Shown here one piece after another: positions 46,265 through 55,084 of a DNA stretch of 64,000 nt (position 1 is the stretch's first letter; every line of letters begins with the position of its first letter). Origin of the DNA: Cristatella mucedo (taxonomy: Eukaryota; Bryozoa; Phylactolaemata; Cristatellidae). A program made the position numbers and the translations under genes. Where the stretch lies: positions 312,001-376,000 of the forward strand of contig WPIO01000177.1 of NCBI GenBank assembly GCA_009760855.2. Reading direction: 5' to 3'. Under the pieces are notes generated by a model, which saw nothing but the letters and a program-made list of their open reading frames with translations, was not told where the DNA came from and did no database searches.

Positions 46265-46500
46265 CTGCATAAAATAAATCAATCAATAAATATATCAATA
46301 AATATATCAATAAATTTCGGTAACCTCCCTTAGTGTCGAGAGCTCGAGTTCGGGTCGAACCTGAAGGGTGCAGGGTTTTCTTTCGAGTTGACACTGTAGT
46401 CGAAAGCCGAATTGCACTCCGTGCACCGACTGGGGTAAGGCAGAACCCGAATGTTGTGCTAACCGGATAGCCCGTTGGGCTACAAGTTGAAGAAATGAGT
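46265..46500 (-). mobile_element. SINE-C candidate (tRNA-like, TTTATTGATATA tail)
   Basis: On the minus strand: TAGCCCAACGGGCTATCCGG (A box TRGYNNANNGG), about 100 bases later CAGGTTCGACCCGAACTCGA containing a perfect B box GTTCGACCC, then a short unique part and a tail of repeated TTTATTGATATA units (46265-46315). The interval between A and B boxes is longer than in a tRNA, so a second promoter-like unit or a composite origin is possible. Only one copy is visible in the window. Confidence 0.55.
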
Positions 46501-46604
46501 AGTCGCTCGTTAACTATCCAATACAATTCCGTCAATAGCTGGAAGTGGAGCCTGCGTAGTCGATTCGGCGACGATCGTCCCGATGTGGAACGTGCATAGG
46601 AGCT

Positions 46605-47294
46605 ATGGTGCCGATCATCCCAGCACTTCTAGAGTTCTGTTGCTTGATGGTACTAACACTGTTTTTTGCACGAGCATCTGGTGTTCACAGCCTCACGGTT
46701 CATTCTTTCTTTCCGTATTGCATCGTAATGGTGGCTGCACTTAATGCAGCACGACGTTGCCAAGCCAGGCCTTCAGGAATAATGCAAGCCACCCATGTTC
46801 GCTTCCAACAGCATAGAAAGTCGGAGTTAAGAGAACTTGCGAGAATAGGTTCGTCGAGCGACCACCAGTATCCTCTACTCGAAAGTAAGCAAGATAGGTA
46901 CCAAAAGACAAAGCACGACCTTCCTTCATCCTTTTTTATATTATCTCCCTCGCGCTCTATAGCGCCACACAAATACGGCTGGTGGTTCCAAGTGCTTTTA
47001 CGCCGTCCGTTTGCCGGCCACGAGTTTATGAGACGTTTGGACTCCGTCCTCTGTCCATCGGTGGTGGTTTCATTAGTTTTCCAAAATGCTCCTCCAGCAG
47101 ATGAGTGGCTGGTCATGATTAGCTTAGCTCACATGTCTTTAGTCGTCCGCCTCCAATGTGATATATTCCGACATATATTTCCCATAAACGATAGCGCTCG
47201 AGACACGCATCAACGAAAGCGTCCGAATTCGCATAGGCACACACGTACCTTTTGTCGCCAGCTGTTCCTCAATGAAACGGAAACGGTTGCTTGA
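46605..47294 (+). CDS. Long open frame of unknown meaning, 229 codons
   Basis: The longest plus-strand frame in the window. It starts at an ATG in the context GCTATGG and begins with a hydrophobic stretch (residues about 8-26, ALLEFCCLMVLTLFFARAS) that would read as a signal anchor. The rest is Arg-, His- and Ser-rich with no domain I recognise. A 138-codon frame lies on the opposite strand over the same bases. It sits just upstream of the CpG-rich promoter-like region. It is not low-complexity, but coding potential is unproven. It may be upstream flank or a divergent transcript's leader. Confidence 0.2.
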   Translation: MVPIIPALLEFCCLMVLTLFFARASGVHSLTVHSFFPYCIVMVAALNAARRCQARPSGIMQATHVRFQQHRKSELRELARIGSSSDHQYPLLESKQDRYQKTKHDLPSSFFILSPSRSIAPHKYGWWFQVLLRRPFAGHEFMRRLDSVLCPSVVVSLVFQNAPPADEWLVMISLAHMSLVVRLQCDIFRHIFPINDSARDTHQRKRPNSHRHTRTFCRQLFLNETETVA

Positions 47295-47680
47295 GGCGCT
47301 TTGATTGGTTGGCTGTGGTCACTGCGTCCGCATAGGTGGGGGCCGCGCCTCGCCATCCGACAGGGACCCTCTCCGAGAGTTGGCGGCGCAGGACTCAAAA
47401 AGGAAGAAAACGGATAGTGTGAACGCGCCGTCAAGACACGCACGAGTCGAAAATCCGCGTGCGCGATCTACGGCGATATTTTTTACGCTATCTTCATTAA
47501 AATAAGCGCCATTCGTCTGAATAGTGCTCAGACATGCCACAATTTGTCTTCGAGCATGAAGGGAAATGTACTGATCAGTGTGACGCTCTTCATGAAGTTG
47601 TGCGGGCCGGCTTCAATGCACTCGAGACGTACGTAGCGTTCGTACTAGACAGCCATTCAGGCAGCCTGGTGACGCAAGTA

Positions 47681-47690
47681 GTCACGTGAT
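47681..47690. promoter_or_regulatory. Palindromic E box GTCACGTGAT
   Basis: CACGTG core with GT/AT flanks, close to the extended site bound by MITF/TFE and USF type bHLH-ZIP factors (GTCACGTGAC). It lies about 100 bases upstream of the first candidate ATG. Function inferred from position only. Confidence 0.4.
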
Positions 47691-47785
47691 CATAACTGAT
47701 CGCCTATCGGAAAACGGGTCAAGTCTTGGTAGCTACAGGGACTGGGAGGGTGGGAATCTGCCTGCGTTGTATTGATCGCTGCGGC

Positions 47786-47800
47786 ATGGCTTCGGGCTGA
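47786..47800 (+). promoter_or_regulatory. Minimal upstream ORF abutting a downstream ATG
   Basis: ATGGCTTCGGGCTGA encodes four residues and a stop. Its ATG has a favourable context (GCGGCATGG). The stop overlaps the next ATG as TGATG at 47798-47802, and a further in-frame ATG follows at 47818. Such an arrangement could modulate start selection if the region is transcribed. Confidence 0.35.
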
Positions 47801-47817
47801 TGTTGACGGTCCGGCCT

Positions 47818-47955
47818 ATGGCGAGCGGCAGCCGAAAGTTGCTACGGGATATAATGAGGCCTAGAAAGACCGCTAACAGCTTTCCGGGCGTAGCAGCCGC
47901 TGGAGATGGCGTTGGCCCACTGCTCTCTTCTTACGGCCAATCAGTTTACCGCGCG
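47818..47955 (+). CDS. Candidate first coding exon, unknown protein
   Basis: From ATG at 47818 (an in-frame ATG at 47800 is also possible) the frame reads 46 codons, starting MASGSRKLLRDIMRPRK, a basic N-terminus, then a Gly/Ala-rich and a SSYGQSVYRA segment. It ends exactly before GTGAGT, a strong splice donor at 47956. The exon ends in phase 0. It lies inside the CpG-rich region. The next candidate exon (48598-48735) also begins in phase 0, which is why I link them. I do not recognise the protein family. The basic N-terminus might be a mitochondrial or nuclear targeting segment, but this is inference. An alternative is that the ATG lies in the 5' untranslated region and translation begins later. 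Confidence 0.4.
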
Positions 47956-48425
47956 GTGAGTAGGGCGCGCGCGACCGACGCCCCGCGGCGGCGGGCAGTC
48001 GTATTCGGTGTGGCTTGCACGTTCAGGCACGTGTTAGCGTGTAGACCGTCGACCCAGTTCGCCGCCCGACGCACGCGCATTTACCGCGGCGTCGTGCGCA
48101 ACTGCTACTCGCGAAAGGCGGCCCCGTTCTAGTGGCGAAGTTTAAAGCGACTTCGCTGGATTGCGTGCGACTGCGATCCCGGTCCCGGTCCCGTCTCCAT
48201 AGGAGCGCTATTTTAGCGCTTGTCCTGCGCGCAAGTCTACGGACGACCGGCGCTCCAGCCGACGCGTCGAGCTCCGTTGCCCCGGTGCGTTCGGGATCGC
48301 CGCCTGCGCCCGAGAGTCGCGGCGTACTCGCCGCTCTCAGCGCCGTTGTGTTCTCTTACGAGATGCAGGGAAATGCTCGTTCGCTGCGCATGGGTAGCCG
48401 TGCGCAGCCGCCGTTTCGCGCGAAG

Positions 48426-48427
<2 letters not shown>

Positions 48428-48492
<65 letters not shown>
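48428..48492. repeat. (TC)n microsatellite in the CpG-rich region
   Basis: About 32 TC units directly between the two candidate exons, within the presumed first intron. Confidence 0.97.
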
Positions 48493-48496
<4 letters not shown>

Positions 48497-48597
48497 CGGT
48501 GCGTCCGAGATCTCGCTGCTGCGGTCTCGCTGGCTGTCGCTGCGGTCTGCCGCAGCTCCCTTGTTCAGTCCCTCCGCCCCCCTTTCGGTCGAGGTAG

Positions 48598-48735
48598 GTT
48601 CTTTGCCTTGACCAAGGGCATCTCCACTCTGATCTGCCTGAAGGTAGGAGCGAAATCCGCTACAACGTCTCGGAGGCCAAGATTTTGCCGATGTACCGTA
48701 TTTTGAACCGTCGTATTGAGTTGGGGGCTTTTGGT
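48598..48735 (+). CDS. Candidate second coding exon, unknown protein
   Basis: A pyrimidine-rich tract (CCTCCGCCCCCCTTTCGGTC) and GAGGTAG precede 48598; the in-frame TAG just upstream forces the exon to start here. The frame runs 46 codons, containing DLPEGRSEIRYNVSEAK and ILPMYRILNRRIELGAFG, and stops at GTAAGT, a consensus donor at 48736. Start and end are both phase 0, compatible with the exon at 47818-47955. Composition is mixed and charged, unlike the repeat-derived frames around it, and this makes it the most protein-like non-transposon reading in the region. I cannot name the family. Downstream, the next compatible exon I can propose is at 58509. Confidence 0.45.
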
Positions 48736-51700
48736 GTAAGTTCTTGCGTTGTAGAACTGCTAATTATATATCGGATAATTTGCAGTTCCTCCACCTCCTC
48801 CTCCTCACCCCCAAGAGCTTTTGTCGCTTTCGAAAACGTATGGGAGATGGGACTTGGTCATTCGGCAGTTCGACGTTCGGTGAATGGCATATCCAGAGGC
48901 GTTCAGGGAGGCAGGGCAGTCTCAAGCGAACGACCGCATGTACAGTACGAATTCAGCACCATTCAGGAGATAGGGACGAGGCTGCGACACTGCCATTTAA
49001 AAAAAGGCAGCAGCCAGCGAAGACAACTTTTTTTTTAGGCTACTGCTGTGTCAACGCGGCGGCTTTGGTGGTAGTCGTGGCCGTGATTTGGCCCGGGTCT
49101 GTCTCAGTGGCTTGTGTCGTGGGCTGTGTACCAGCTGCACCTTTCATCCTCGTGTATCATCTTGGCCCCCTGGCAGTTGTGCTGCTTGCTCTTGAGGGCT
49201 TGCTGCCTTCACAGTTGCTCTACAGACCTGCCTATCCCCACCACTCAGCTTGCTGCAGCCGATGCCGACACGGCTGCAGCAAGCTCAAAGCGGCTAATGA
49301 GGAAAGGACCTCTCGGACTGCTAATAAGCCATGAAAGTGGCTGCCGGCAGCCGCCGGAAGGCTACTTCTGCCTCTGCTCGGGTCAGATTAATCCCACCCA
49401 TCTGATTCTACCCATGAAGCCAGGCTCGGCAGCCCCCCCCAGGGGTAGCAGCAATGGCCCCTGGAAGCTTGAGTCAGCTCCCGGCTCAAGCGACATGTTC
49501 GTGGGAAGTAGGGTAGCAGCTGCCGACAGCCACTCGGCCACTGTGTGTGTTGCACTATGTGGCAGCTGCCTCGGGCTCTCGGCGTGGCTGGAGCCAGCAG
49601 TAATCTGAATCAGCTGCCTGCCTCGTGCTCTGATAGCCTCCAGCATAGGGTTTATTATGAGTTTCTGTAGCCCACCATGGTCTTTTTCTGTTTCTAATGC
49701 TGTGCAGCAAGTCAGCTTGCTTCTCATCTGGCTCTTTTCTGACCGACTAGGCTGACATTTCGCTGACTATGTGTTTACGTTTTGTTTAGGACCACGTTTG
49801 ATCAGTCGAGCGCCGAGTCTGATTGGTAGCTAAAGCACGAACAGGCTAAGGAGGGGACATCACACTCAAAACAAGGGGAGAGGGTTCGAATACTTGGCGG
49901 TCATCAGCTACCATCTGAGAGTGTTTGCTTGCATTACGTGCTTGTTAGCAGTTTAACACTTTAAGAACCCTGGTGCCTATTCTCACACTGCCTGTAAGGA
50001 GATCTAGAAATCCTCAGGGCATCGATTGATCATATAAATGCTTAACAATGCTCTTATGCTGCGCCGTATCCCTGTATGCATTCCTGTCTGTAACTCCAAT
50101 TAGCCGTAACGAGGAGCTTTCTTTGACACCGTCGTAGAGGATCACTTGCGATCCACATGAAAAGCTATGTAGAAGCTCCGATAGCAATTGCATATTACTC
50201 AGCACCCTGTTTAGATTATATCCGCCTATATTCACGGGATTCAACAGCTTCATCGCCACACAAGTCTTCCTCGGTCCATGGGCTGCACTGCAACCCACTT
50301 CCTGTCCACAGACCATGTCCGAACTTAGGATTGCAGTAGTGAAAGCATAGGGAGGGAGATGCCGTGATATTTGGAAGATTCACTCTTAAGCATAAGTGCT
50401 ACTTAATGTGCAATCGTTACTGCAGATTCGGGCAGCTTTTTCAAGTGGAATGCTGCTATTTACCTCGGTTGCCCACGTAGTAGCCAATAGGCACTCGCTA
50501 GTTAGTCTCCACGGCTGGCCCTGCTGGTGTTGGCAAATGGATTTGTCCACCTGGACAGTTTTGGTGGTCAACACATGTGTGGCCCCATTGGTGAAAGAAT
50601 GAACAAGTTTATAAAGTTTAAAAATGTTCAAGTTTCAAGTTGTAGTTCAGCTAGCAGCCGTGAGTGCAGCTCACTATGCGAGTCGTGCGCTGTCGCATCG
50701 CCTCGGAGCCAGACTGGATTGTCATTCATCTGCAGCTCACCCCTTCCTCCTTCTTCTCCTCCTCCCCCCCCCCCAGCAGGCCGGTCTTGCACTTGACTCT
50801 TGCCTGGCATCGTTGTTTCACGAGGCTCCCATTCAGCATGCAGCCGATGTTGTAATGCGACATCGTCCAGCGACCTCTTAAGCCCAGACACTCGTGGATG
50901 ACGGTCGCTGGCGCCCGATGCTCGATGTCCATCTCTTAGTCGCCGGGCTACTGTCCTGCTGTCCAGTAGCTACGAAGACGAGGCAGCGTGCACCAAAGAT
51001 GTGGACTCAGGGGGGAGGGAGGGAGCTGGATGCGCCTGCCTGACCGGCTGGGCTCTCATGTCCTTGGCTGCTGCTCGTGTGGTCTGCCGTGCCTCTTCAC
51101 ATACACTTTTGGTTCGGTGCACGGTGTCAGGCTCTGCCGTGCCGCTGCCTGCGCGCCACGTTGCCGATGTGCTGCGGGCACATCCACCGGTGTGCCAGAT
51201 CTCCGTCGAGCAGTTCGGGCGGCTGCGGATGCGTGAAAGCCGTACTGTTGGGCGTGCTCGGACGTTGAATCTTGAGCCTGAGAGGAAAGCCTGCTGGCCA
51301 GAGAGGGGGTCCGCTGCCAGTCTAATTGAAGCAGCTTCCGGCAGCTTGATCCGGCCGCCGCCGCCGTGCGCTCGCCTCGCAGAGCCAGTGCAAAGGAAGC
51401 GGTGGCTGAAGCTGAATAGCAGTCTGAAGAGCTAGTGCCGTGCGCAGCGCAGCTGCAGCGTAAGCAATGCCTTGCGGCAGAAGCGATGCTGCTGTGCAGC
51501 AAAGGCAGACAGCCAGCAGCAGAAAAGCTAGGCTGCTGCTGCTGCCCAGTGACATTGCAATGACCTCTTTTTTATCGTGCAGCTGCTGATTTGAAAACTG
51601 GCTTGGCTTGCGACAGCAGAGGAGCGCAGAGTAGCAGCTGGCAGCAGCTGCCTATGGATTCTTGCTGTACACCGGTGGAGCTGACGTGGAGCTGTAATAA

Positions 51701-52375
51701 TGTGCTCGATTAGGGGAAGGACTTTGTCTTTGCAGGCGTCCCCTGCAGCTCGGTCGGACATTGTTTATTGCCACACTGCTCGGCTAGTACATAAATGAAG
51801 GCCGACAGATTAGGCAGCAGCCGCACTTGCAGTATATAGCAGCTGTAAAACTGAAGCTGCTATTACCTCCCCCCCTTACAGCCTGCAATAAACGATTGGG
51901 TGCTGCTGGACTCTGGGTCGTAGCACCTTGCCTCTTGGCTAAGACTCGGGCTGAGTATAAACCTGGGAGTGCGGTAGGTTCACCCACCAGCATAGGGTAA
52001 GTAAGAGCAGCACTGTGCCCCGTCGGTTCACTATGAATCGACCGACAGAGCTGTGCCGGGTTTTGCAACCAGTGTCCTTTCAGCATGCCTCCATTTGGCT
52101 CTCTTGGCCAGGACAAGGTCTGGTTCACTTCCTGGCTTGATGAAAATATGTAGCTGAACCGCAATGGATTTATGAAGCACCAAACACCCCTAAGGGATGA
52201 TGGTACGGACGGGCAAAGGAGATAGACGAATTGTGTCGTGTCGTCCACGGTGCGCTGCCCATTTGCCTGCAGCAGCAGGGTCTCAGCTTTAGTTGATGTC
52301 CGTGTCTATTGATGCCCGTGACCGCACATACGCATCAAATGGTCTCTGCTTCTCTCATTTGATCTGCTGCCCAAT
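48736..52375 (+). other. Probable intron or intergenic, no exon defined
   Basis: No transposon family is visible to about 52380. A TTTTTTTTAGG acceptor-like site at about 49029-49038 opens a hydrophobic frame with no recognised domain. GC-rich, CAG/CTG-rich words occur at 50700-51550. A 100-codon minus frame at 50014-50316 (containing SELLHSFSCGSQVILYDGVK) faintly resembles a retroelement segment but is not assignable. Confidence 0.35.
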
Positions 52376-52379
52376 GCAT

Positions 52380-52640
52380 GTGGTCGTGCAATTGCAAGGG
52401 AGCAAGCCTACCTACGAATTAAAGACCGATATACACTTGCTCCACACCTAGCTGAACTGCTGCACCCATTCCAGCCTCCTCGTGCCCTCAGATTCTGTGT
52501 GGACAATAAATTAGCTGTACCATTCCTCAGCTTAAAGACCGTTGGTGACAAAAACTTTAGCTCTGCAGGTCCTAGACTGTGGTACTCGCTTCCACAATTC
52601 TTACGAGATGACAACTACTCTCCTGCTGCCAACTATGGCT
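52380..52640 (+). mobile_element. LINE-C fragment, ORF2 C-terminus
   Basis: Reads VDNKLAVPFLSLKTVGDKNF then SSAGPRLWYSLPQFLRDDNY, the CR1/L2-type C-terminus with RLWYSLP instead of KAWNSLP. The preceding part (GAACTGCTGCACCCATTCCA) supplies the LLHPFQPPRALRF-like linker. The frame ends soon after; no tail follows. It is a separate subfamily from LINE-A and LINE-B, shared with 23840-24175. Confidence 0.7.
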
Positions 52641-52829
52641 CATCCTCTTGCACGACTGTGTGCAAGCCGAACAGGATGACGTGGAGCTGTAGATGCCATT
52701 TCGAGAGCGGTGGATAGCTTCGGATGGCAGCCTATAATTGCCCGTGGAACCGTTCTGCCAAGCCATTTGGGATGCTGTTTGATGTAATTCAGTTATGCTG
52801 ACAGCCGAGGAGTTACGAAATGCCGGCCG

Positions 52830-53175
52830 TCCATTCGGCAGAGCCCAAATGGGCAGCTGATTTTGATTTGATTCGATTTTTGATTTGATTTTGGTGACTT
52901 TAGCAGGAGCATCGCGAAATTTCGCGACCAGCCTTGCGAAAAGGCTTGTGTGCCGATCTCTGCACACATGTCGGCCACTGGATGGTATCGGGCCATCTTG
53001 TGAACCTTAAGAGCACTGACAGTCTTGGCCAAGTCCGGGGCGCAAGCCCGAATTTCGGCCTTCATCTTGGGCCGAATGTAACCTGAAGTTTTGAGGAGCG
53101 TTGTGGAACGGTTTCCCGGGTGCAAATGGCCACGAACTGCATCGAAGGCGAGCTGCATAAAGGGCTGGGTAGTTT
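52830..53175 (-). pseudogene. Ty3/gypsy-type integrase zinc-binding domain, broken
   Basis: The minus strand reads FDAVRGHLHPGNRSTTLLKT followed by SGYIRPKMKAEIRA, then in a shifted frame QDCQCS and back to KVHKMARYHP. This is the H-x-HPG ... W/Y-P-M ... C-x2-C ... K pattern of the HHCC zinc finger that precedes the catalytic core of retrotransposon integrases. At least one frameshift splits the cysteine pair, and the catalytic core downstream (below 52900) is not recognisable. A dead fragment of an LTR retrotransposon pol gene. Confidence 0.7.
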
Positions 53176-53310
53176 AGGGGCAGGGCGGCCCAAAGAGAGG
53201 TCACTGACTACCGGAAGTTTGTCTGGGCTCTAGAGCAGAGGCCAGGGAGGACCAAAGCTGCTGCTGCTGTGGCTGCTAATAAGAGGCTGGGTAATAAGAG
53301 GGTTTTATAC

Positions 53311-53739
53311 GATACCAGGCATACTAAAGTTATGCGAAGCATGTAAAAATATTTATTGACAGCCCAAAAACAGATACACATGTTTTTGATGTGAATGCAT
53401 TTAGCGTGACGGCGTTCCACCATGATGTTTTATGACCTCACTTGTTTGGCCAGGAATAGAGGCCGCCGGCTTGTAAGCTGTGCCTTCTGCTGAGCCTCTA
53501 CTTTACTGTAAAGGTCGGCTAGTGGTGAAGGTAAAAGGTCGGCTAGTGGTGAAGGTAGAAGGTCGGCTAGTGGTGAAGGTCGAACACCCGGCCTCAACCG
53601 CATGTCGATATTGCTGAATAGTAGGTGAGCCACTGCGCGAGCAACAAACAAGGATTCTTCAAAGAGTACTTTACTCAAGTCATTGTGGTCAAGAACAGTA
53701 GATTTCGAGTCTCAAATACTCTGTTTGGGGGTCGTTACA
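53311..53739 (-). mobile_element. LTR-like sequence, minus orientation
   Basis: On the minus strand it starts TGTAACGACCCCCAAACAG, the TG start common to LTRs. It carries three 24-base tandem units, then GGCCTCTATTCCTGGCC and an AATAAA-type signal (GTCAATAAATATTT at about 53345). A diverged inverted copy of its second half lies at 54009-54176. Whether it is an LTR of the same element as the integrase fragment is unproven. Confidence 0.45.
53511..53580. repeat. 24-base tandem repeat, about 2.9 copies
   Basis: Unit AAGGTCGGCTAGTGGTGAAG plus GTAA/GTAG. Because 24 is a multiple of three, the minus frame reads an 8-residue repeat, SPLADLLP. It lies within the LTR-like region. Confidence 0.9.
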
Positions 53740-54008
53740 TTCGGCAGCAAGATGGCTAAGATCCTAAGCAGACTGCCAGGCAGGTGAAGTGCTTTCTGAT
53801 CAGATATCCTTGCTGATGCTTGATATCCCTTCGTCGGCATCCCTTGCATGGATGGCATCCCATCTGGCTCTGCCCGTTGTCCAGTCTGAACCCTACGAAA
53901 CCACTTATTGAGGTGCAATGGCGGTGACAGGCGGCCAAGGCCAGGTGTTAGGCCCAAGCCGACCTTTCCAGTAAACTCAGCCGGAATGTGCCACATCAGA
54001 AGGGACAC

Positions 54009-54176
54009 CACAGAAGCTGGTGGCCTCTATTCCTGGCCAGACAAGGGAGGTTATAAAGAATCGTCGTGGGACAAGCACACTAGCCGCATTCACGCCAAAA
54101 GCACGCGTGTTTGTTTTTGGGCAGTCTGTAAATATTTTCAAATGCTTCCGCATAATTTATACATGTACCTGGTATC
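54009..54176 (+). mobile_element. Inverted copy of the LTR-like sequence
   Basis: Matches the reverse complement of 53311-53484: GGCCTCTATTCCTGGCCAGA, then GAGGTTATAAAG, GCATTCACGCCAAAAGCACG, TTTGTTTTTGGGCAGTCTG, and CCTGGTATC at the end. It is roughly 170 bases with scattered mismatches and small gaps. The pair forms a long imperfect inverted repeat with a 525-base spacer. Confidence 0.75.
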
Positions 54177-54182
54177 CCGTGG

Positions 54183-55080
54183 AAAGTGCTCAAAATTGGC
54201 TCTGCCAGCATATCTCTTGTTGAATCAGTTCGAAATCTAGGTGTCATGTTCCAAAGTGACCTCTCGTTAGACGACCACATCAGCTCCACAATCAAGTCTG
54301 CCTACTTTCAGCTACATAACATTGCTAAAATTCGGGCTGGTTTAGATAAGGATACCTCGTCTAAGTTGGTCCATGCATTTGTGACATCCCATCTTGACAT
54401 CTGTAACTCACTTCTTGCTGGCCTACCGGCATGTGCAATCAGGCGATTACAGCTGGTGCAAAACTCCACAGCTAGGCTTGTCTGTCGTGAGCGTAGCAGT
54501 TGCCACATCACACCACTTCTCGCCGACCTGCACTGGCCACCAGTCAAGCAATGGATCGACTTCAAGGTTTTGTCGCTCACTTTTAGGTCACTTCATTCTT
54601 TAGCTCCAGCCTATCTCTCAGATCTACTCCCCCACCAGGCCAAGCATCGTACCACCTGCTTTTCGGAATCCAACAGTCTACCAATACCTCGTACAAACCT
54701 CAAATCCTTTGGAGACCGTGCATTTAGTTCGTATGCTCCCAAAGCCTGGAACTCCCTCCCGACCTGCGTCAGAACATCCCCTGACTTGACCACATTTAAA
54801 AGGAACTTAAAAACACACCTATTTAGGACAGCATATAGTGGGTCCCTGTGATTCGTCCTTGATGTGCTTATGCGTGCTGACACTGTGCATGCTGTCACTA
54901 ACCACATTTGCATGTCACCATGTGCATGTCACCCCTAACCATGTTATTCATGTTGTTTATCAAGCATGATATTACTCACCATTCAATTGCATTTCCCTTT
55001 GCAGTAAATGTAAAGCGCCTAGAAAGAGATTGATTTCTCTGAGGTCGCTTTATCAAGCGCATTATTATTATTATTATTAT
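54183..55080 (+). mobile_element. LINE-A, well-preserved 3' half
   Basis: Begins at the CTCAAAATTGGCTCTGCC truncation point, carries an open 222-codon ORF2 remainder, the 3' untranslated region (GCATGCTGTCACTAACCACA), the conserved tail (AAAGCGCCTAGAAAGAGATT) and (ATT)n at 55060-55080. It inserted directly beside the inverted LTR-like arm. Its 5' end coincides with that of the copy at 3155-4056. Confidence 0.92.
54186..54851 (+). pseudogene. LINE-A ORF2, C-terminal 222 codons, open
   Basis: An uninterrupted frame from the 5' truncation to the natural stop. Segments in order are IGSASISLVESVRNLGVMFQ, SDLSLDDHISSTIKSAYFQL (residues about 25-45), LVHAFVTSHLDICNSLLAGL (62-81), a SCHITPLLADLHWPPVKQW segment (104-122), FKVLSLTFRSLHSLAPAYLS (125-144), SYAPKAWNSLPTCVRTSPDL (180-200), and the end FRTAYSGSL. 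It lacks the endonuclease and RT domains, so it has no activity, but it gives the best reference for the family C-terminus in this window. The apparent ATG at 54186 is fortuitous. Confidence 0.9.
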
Positions 55081-55084
55081 AAAG

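Larger units (their letters stand above)
47290..48420 (+). promoter_or_regulatory. CpG-rich promoter-like region
   Basis: CG dinucleotides become much denser than in the rest of the window, peaking at about 47945-48340 (runs such as GGGCGCGCGCGACCG). An inverted CCAAT box (GATTGG) lies at 47303-47308, an E box CACGTG at 47683-47688, and TGACGC half sites occur nearby. Together with the candidate first exon this suggests the 5' end of a plus-strand housekeeping-type gene. Confidence 0.55.

Noticed and set aside
46700-47116. 138-codon minus frame opposite the 229-codon plus frame
   Set aside because: No domain, no splice support, and overlaps another equally unsupported frame.
50014-50316. Minus frame with VILYDGVKESSSLRLIGVTD, suspected reverse-transcriptase piece
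   Set aside because: Only a loose resemblance to the segment before the GVPQG motif; the motif itself is absent.
53511-53580. CRISPR-like array
   Set aside because: The units are contiguous 24-base tandem repeats with no spacers.
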